Positions 35,077 through 35,948 of a stretch of 35,948 bases of DNA are shown piece after piece (position 1 is the first letter of the stretch; each line of letters opens with the position of its first letter). The translations under genes and the position numbers were made by a program. The stretch is from Gammaproteobacteria bacterium (lineage in GTDB: Bacteria > Pseudomonadota > Gammaproteobacteria > Pseudomonadales > Azotimanducaceae). The stretch spans positions 1-35,948 of the forward strand of contig DTZW01000098.1 in NCBI GenBank assembly GCA_012961165.1, written 5' to 3'. The notes below the pieces were generated by a model. The model saw only the letters and a list, made by a program, of their open reading frames with translations. It searched no databases and was not told where the DNA came from.

Positions 35077-35868
35077 ACTGGGACGCGACGATTTCGTTAT
35101 ATGGTGAACTGATCTACCAATTTTTGGATACTGACAATTTAATTCCCGAATATGGATAATCTGGGGGTGAGTATTTACAAACGTCATCGATTTCCAGGTG
35201 AAATTATCAGTTATGCAGTCTGGTTCTACTATCGATTCAATCTCAGCCAGGGAGATATCGAAGATCTTCTCGCTGAACGCGGTGTTATTGTGAGCTACGA
35301 AACCATCCGCCTCTGGTGTATCAAGTTTGGTGCTAAGTTTGCCCGGCGATTGAAACGAAATCACCAAGGCTATGGTGATACCTGCTACATCGACGAAGTC
35401 TTTGTGAAGATCAATGGTAAGCAGCATTATCTGTGGAGAGCCGTTGATCAGGACGGAGCGGTGGTAGACGTCTTTCTTCAGAGTCGCCGGGATGGTGCAG
35501 CAGCAAAACGTTTTTTCAAGCGTCTATTGAAACGCCATGGCGGTGAACCCAGGAAGATCGTCACGGACAAGCTTCGAAGTTATGGGGTCGCGAAACGAGA
35601 GCTGATGCCGGACGTTATCCACGACACGAACCAATATGCTAATAATCGGGCTGAACTGTCGCATCAGCCTACGAGAGTGAGAGAGCGTGTTATGCGGCGA
35701 TTTAAATCAATCAGTCAGGCGCAACGATTTCTTGGTGTGCGCATGCAACTGTTTACAATCTGTTCAACCTTGGTCGCCATCTGCTCAAAAGCAGACCACT
35801 ACCAATAACTGGGGTCGGAGTAATTACCCGGGGTAAAGTACCGGAGTAAACGCACCAACTTCCCAGTC
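35077..35868. mobile_element. Possible IS6-type element ends (weak)
   Basis: GACTGGGA at 35077-35084 recurs inverted as TCCCAGTC at 35861-35868, framing the transposase gene with a length (about 790 bp) usual for IS6 elements. The repeat is only 8 bp and I see no flanking 8-bp target duplication, so these boundaries are tentative. Confidence 0.25.
35152..35808 (+). pseudogene. IS6-family transposase with compensating frameshifts and early stop
   Basis: The first 195 or so codons match an intact IS6-type DDE transposase: HTH-like N-terminus, catalytic D in CYIDEVFV, D in IVTDKLRSY and E in NRAELSHQ. After QRFLGVRMQLF the reading frame loses the family's NLFNLGRHLLK, which appears in the next frame (AAT CTG TTC at about 35757), and returns to frame at KADHY. 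One base is missing near TTT (35752-35754) and one is extra at AAAA (35787-35790). A TAA then cuts off the usual C-terminal 15 to 20 residues. The catalytic core is whole, but the element looks damaged; sequencing error at homopolymers is the alternative. Confidence 0.83.
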
Positions 35869-35948
35869 TGACATTGAACATTCTCTGGCGGAAAACTGCC
35901 TTCCCCAACATTTATTCTAAGCATGCCTTAGGAAGATACTTTTGTATT

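Noticed and set aside
34969-35427. 152-codon minus-strand ORF overlapping the transposase start
   Set aside because: It is antisense to a recognisable transposase and spans the sigma-54 promoter; no family resemblance.
268-35925. Inverted 10-mer GCATGCTTAG / CTAAGCATGC near both ends of the window
   Set aside because: A 10-bp match in 36 kb can arise by chance and the flanks do not extend it; no sign of island ends.

Overview
The window looks like a catabolic island from a gammaproteobacterium, probably a marine or other hydrocarbon-degrading lineage. This is inferred from the gene families (dmp-type phenol hydroxylase, tmo-type monooxygenase, DmpR/XylR regulator, DUF1302/DUF1329/RND/Ycf48 membrane set) and the moderate base composition; no rRNA or other phylogenetic marker is present. 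I see no tRNA, rRNA, CRISPR array or replication origin.

Layout. (1) 337-3816, minus strand: a Rieske ring-hydroxylating dioxygenase module, in transcription order SDR dihydrodiol dehydrogenase, alpha, beta, a PdxA-like gene remnant, and Rieske ferredoxin. A sigma-54 -24/-12 element lies upstream at 3987-4001. (2) 4279-4773: the only plus-strand gene of the left two thirds, a small cupin. (3) 24467 down to 4824, minus strand: a run of about 20 kb that may be one transcription unit. It starts at a sigma-54 promoter (24503-24517) and holds a Zn alcohol dehydrogenase, phenol hydroxylase dmpKLMNOP, XylT/DmpQ-type ferredoxin, catechol 2,3-dioxygenase, a DUF336/HbpS-like protein and 2-hydroxymuconic semialdehyde dehydrogenase. 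A frameshifted, truncated hydratase remnant follows, then a complete toluene-4-monooxygenase-type tmoABCDEF set, a meta-cleavage hydrolase, an HsaA/HpaH-type flavin monooxygenase and a fused indolepyruvate ferredoxin oxidoreductase. (4) 24699-26387: the DmpR/XylR-class sigma-54 activator, divergent from a long-form TrpB (26498-27856, plus). (5) 27912-34890, minus strand: an envelope operon of Ycf48-like periplasmic protein, RND/MMPL transporter, DUF1302 outer-membrane protein and DUF1329 protein, preceded by an exact-consensus sigma-54 promoter (34996-35010). (6) 35152-35808: a decaying IS6-family transposase.

How it fits together. Benzene or toluene-type arenes could be hydroxylated by the tmo enzyme to phenols, by the dmp phenol hydroxylase to catechols, cleaved by catechol 2,3-dioxygenase, and processed by the dehydrogenase (aldehyde branch) or the hydrolase (ketone branch). 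The Rieske dioxygenase plus SDR gives a second route from arene to catechol. The lower meta pathway (isomerase, decarboxylase, aldolase, acetaldehyde dehydrogenase) is not in the window, and the only hydratase-family gene is broken. Three operons, including the envelope set, carry matching sigma-54 promoters near the single sigma-54 activator. This suggests one aromatic-responsive regulon linking degradation to hydrophobic-compound handling at the envelope. That link, and the presence of TrpB2 and an indolepyruvate oxidoreductase in an arene locus, are the least conventional aspects.
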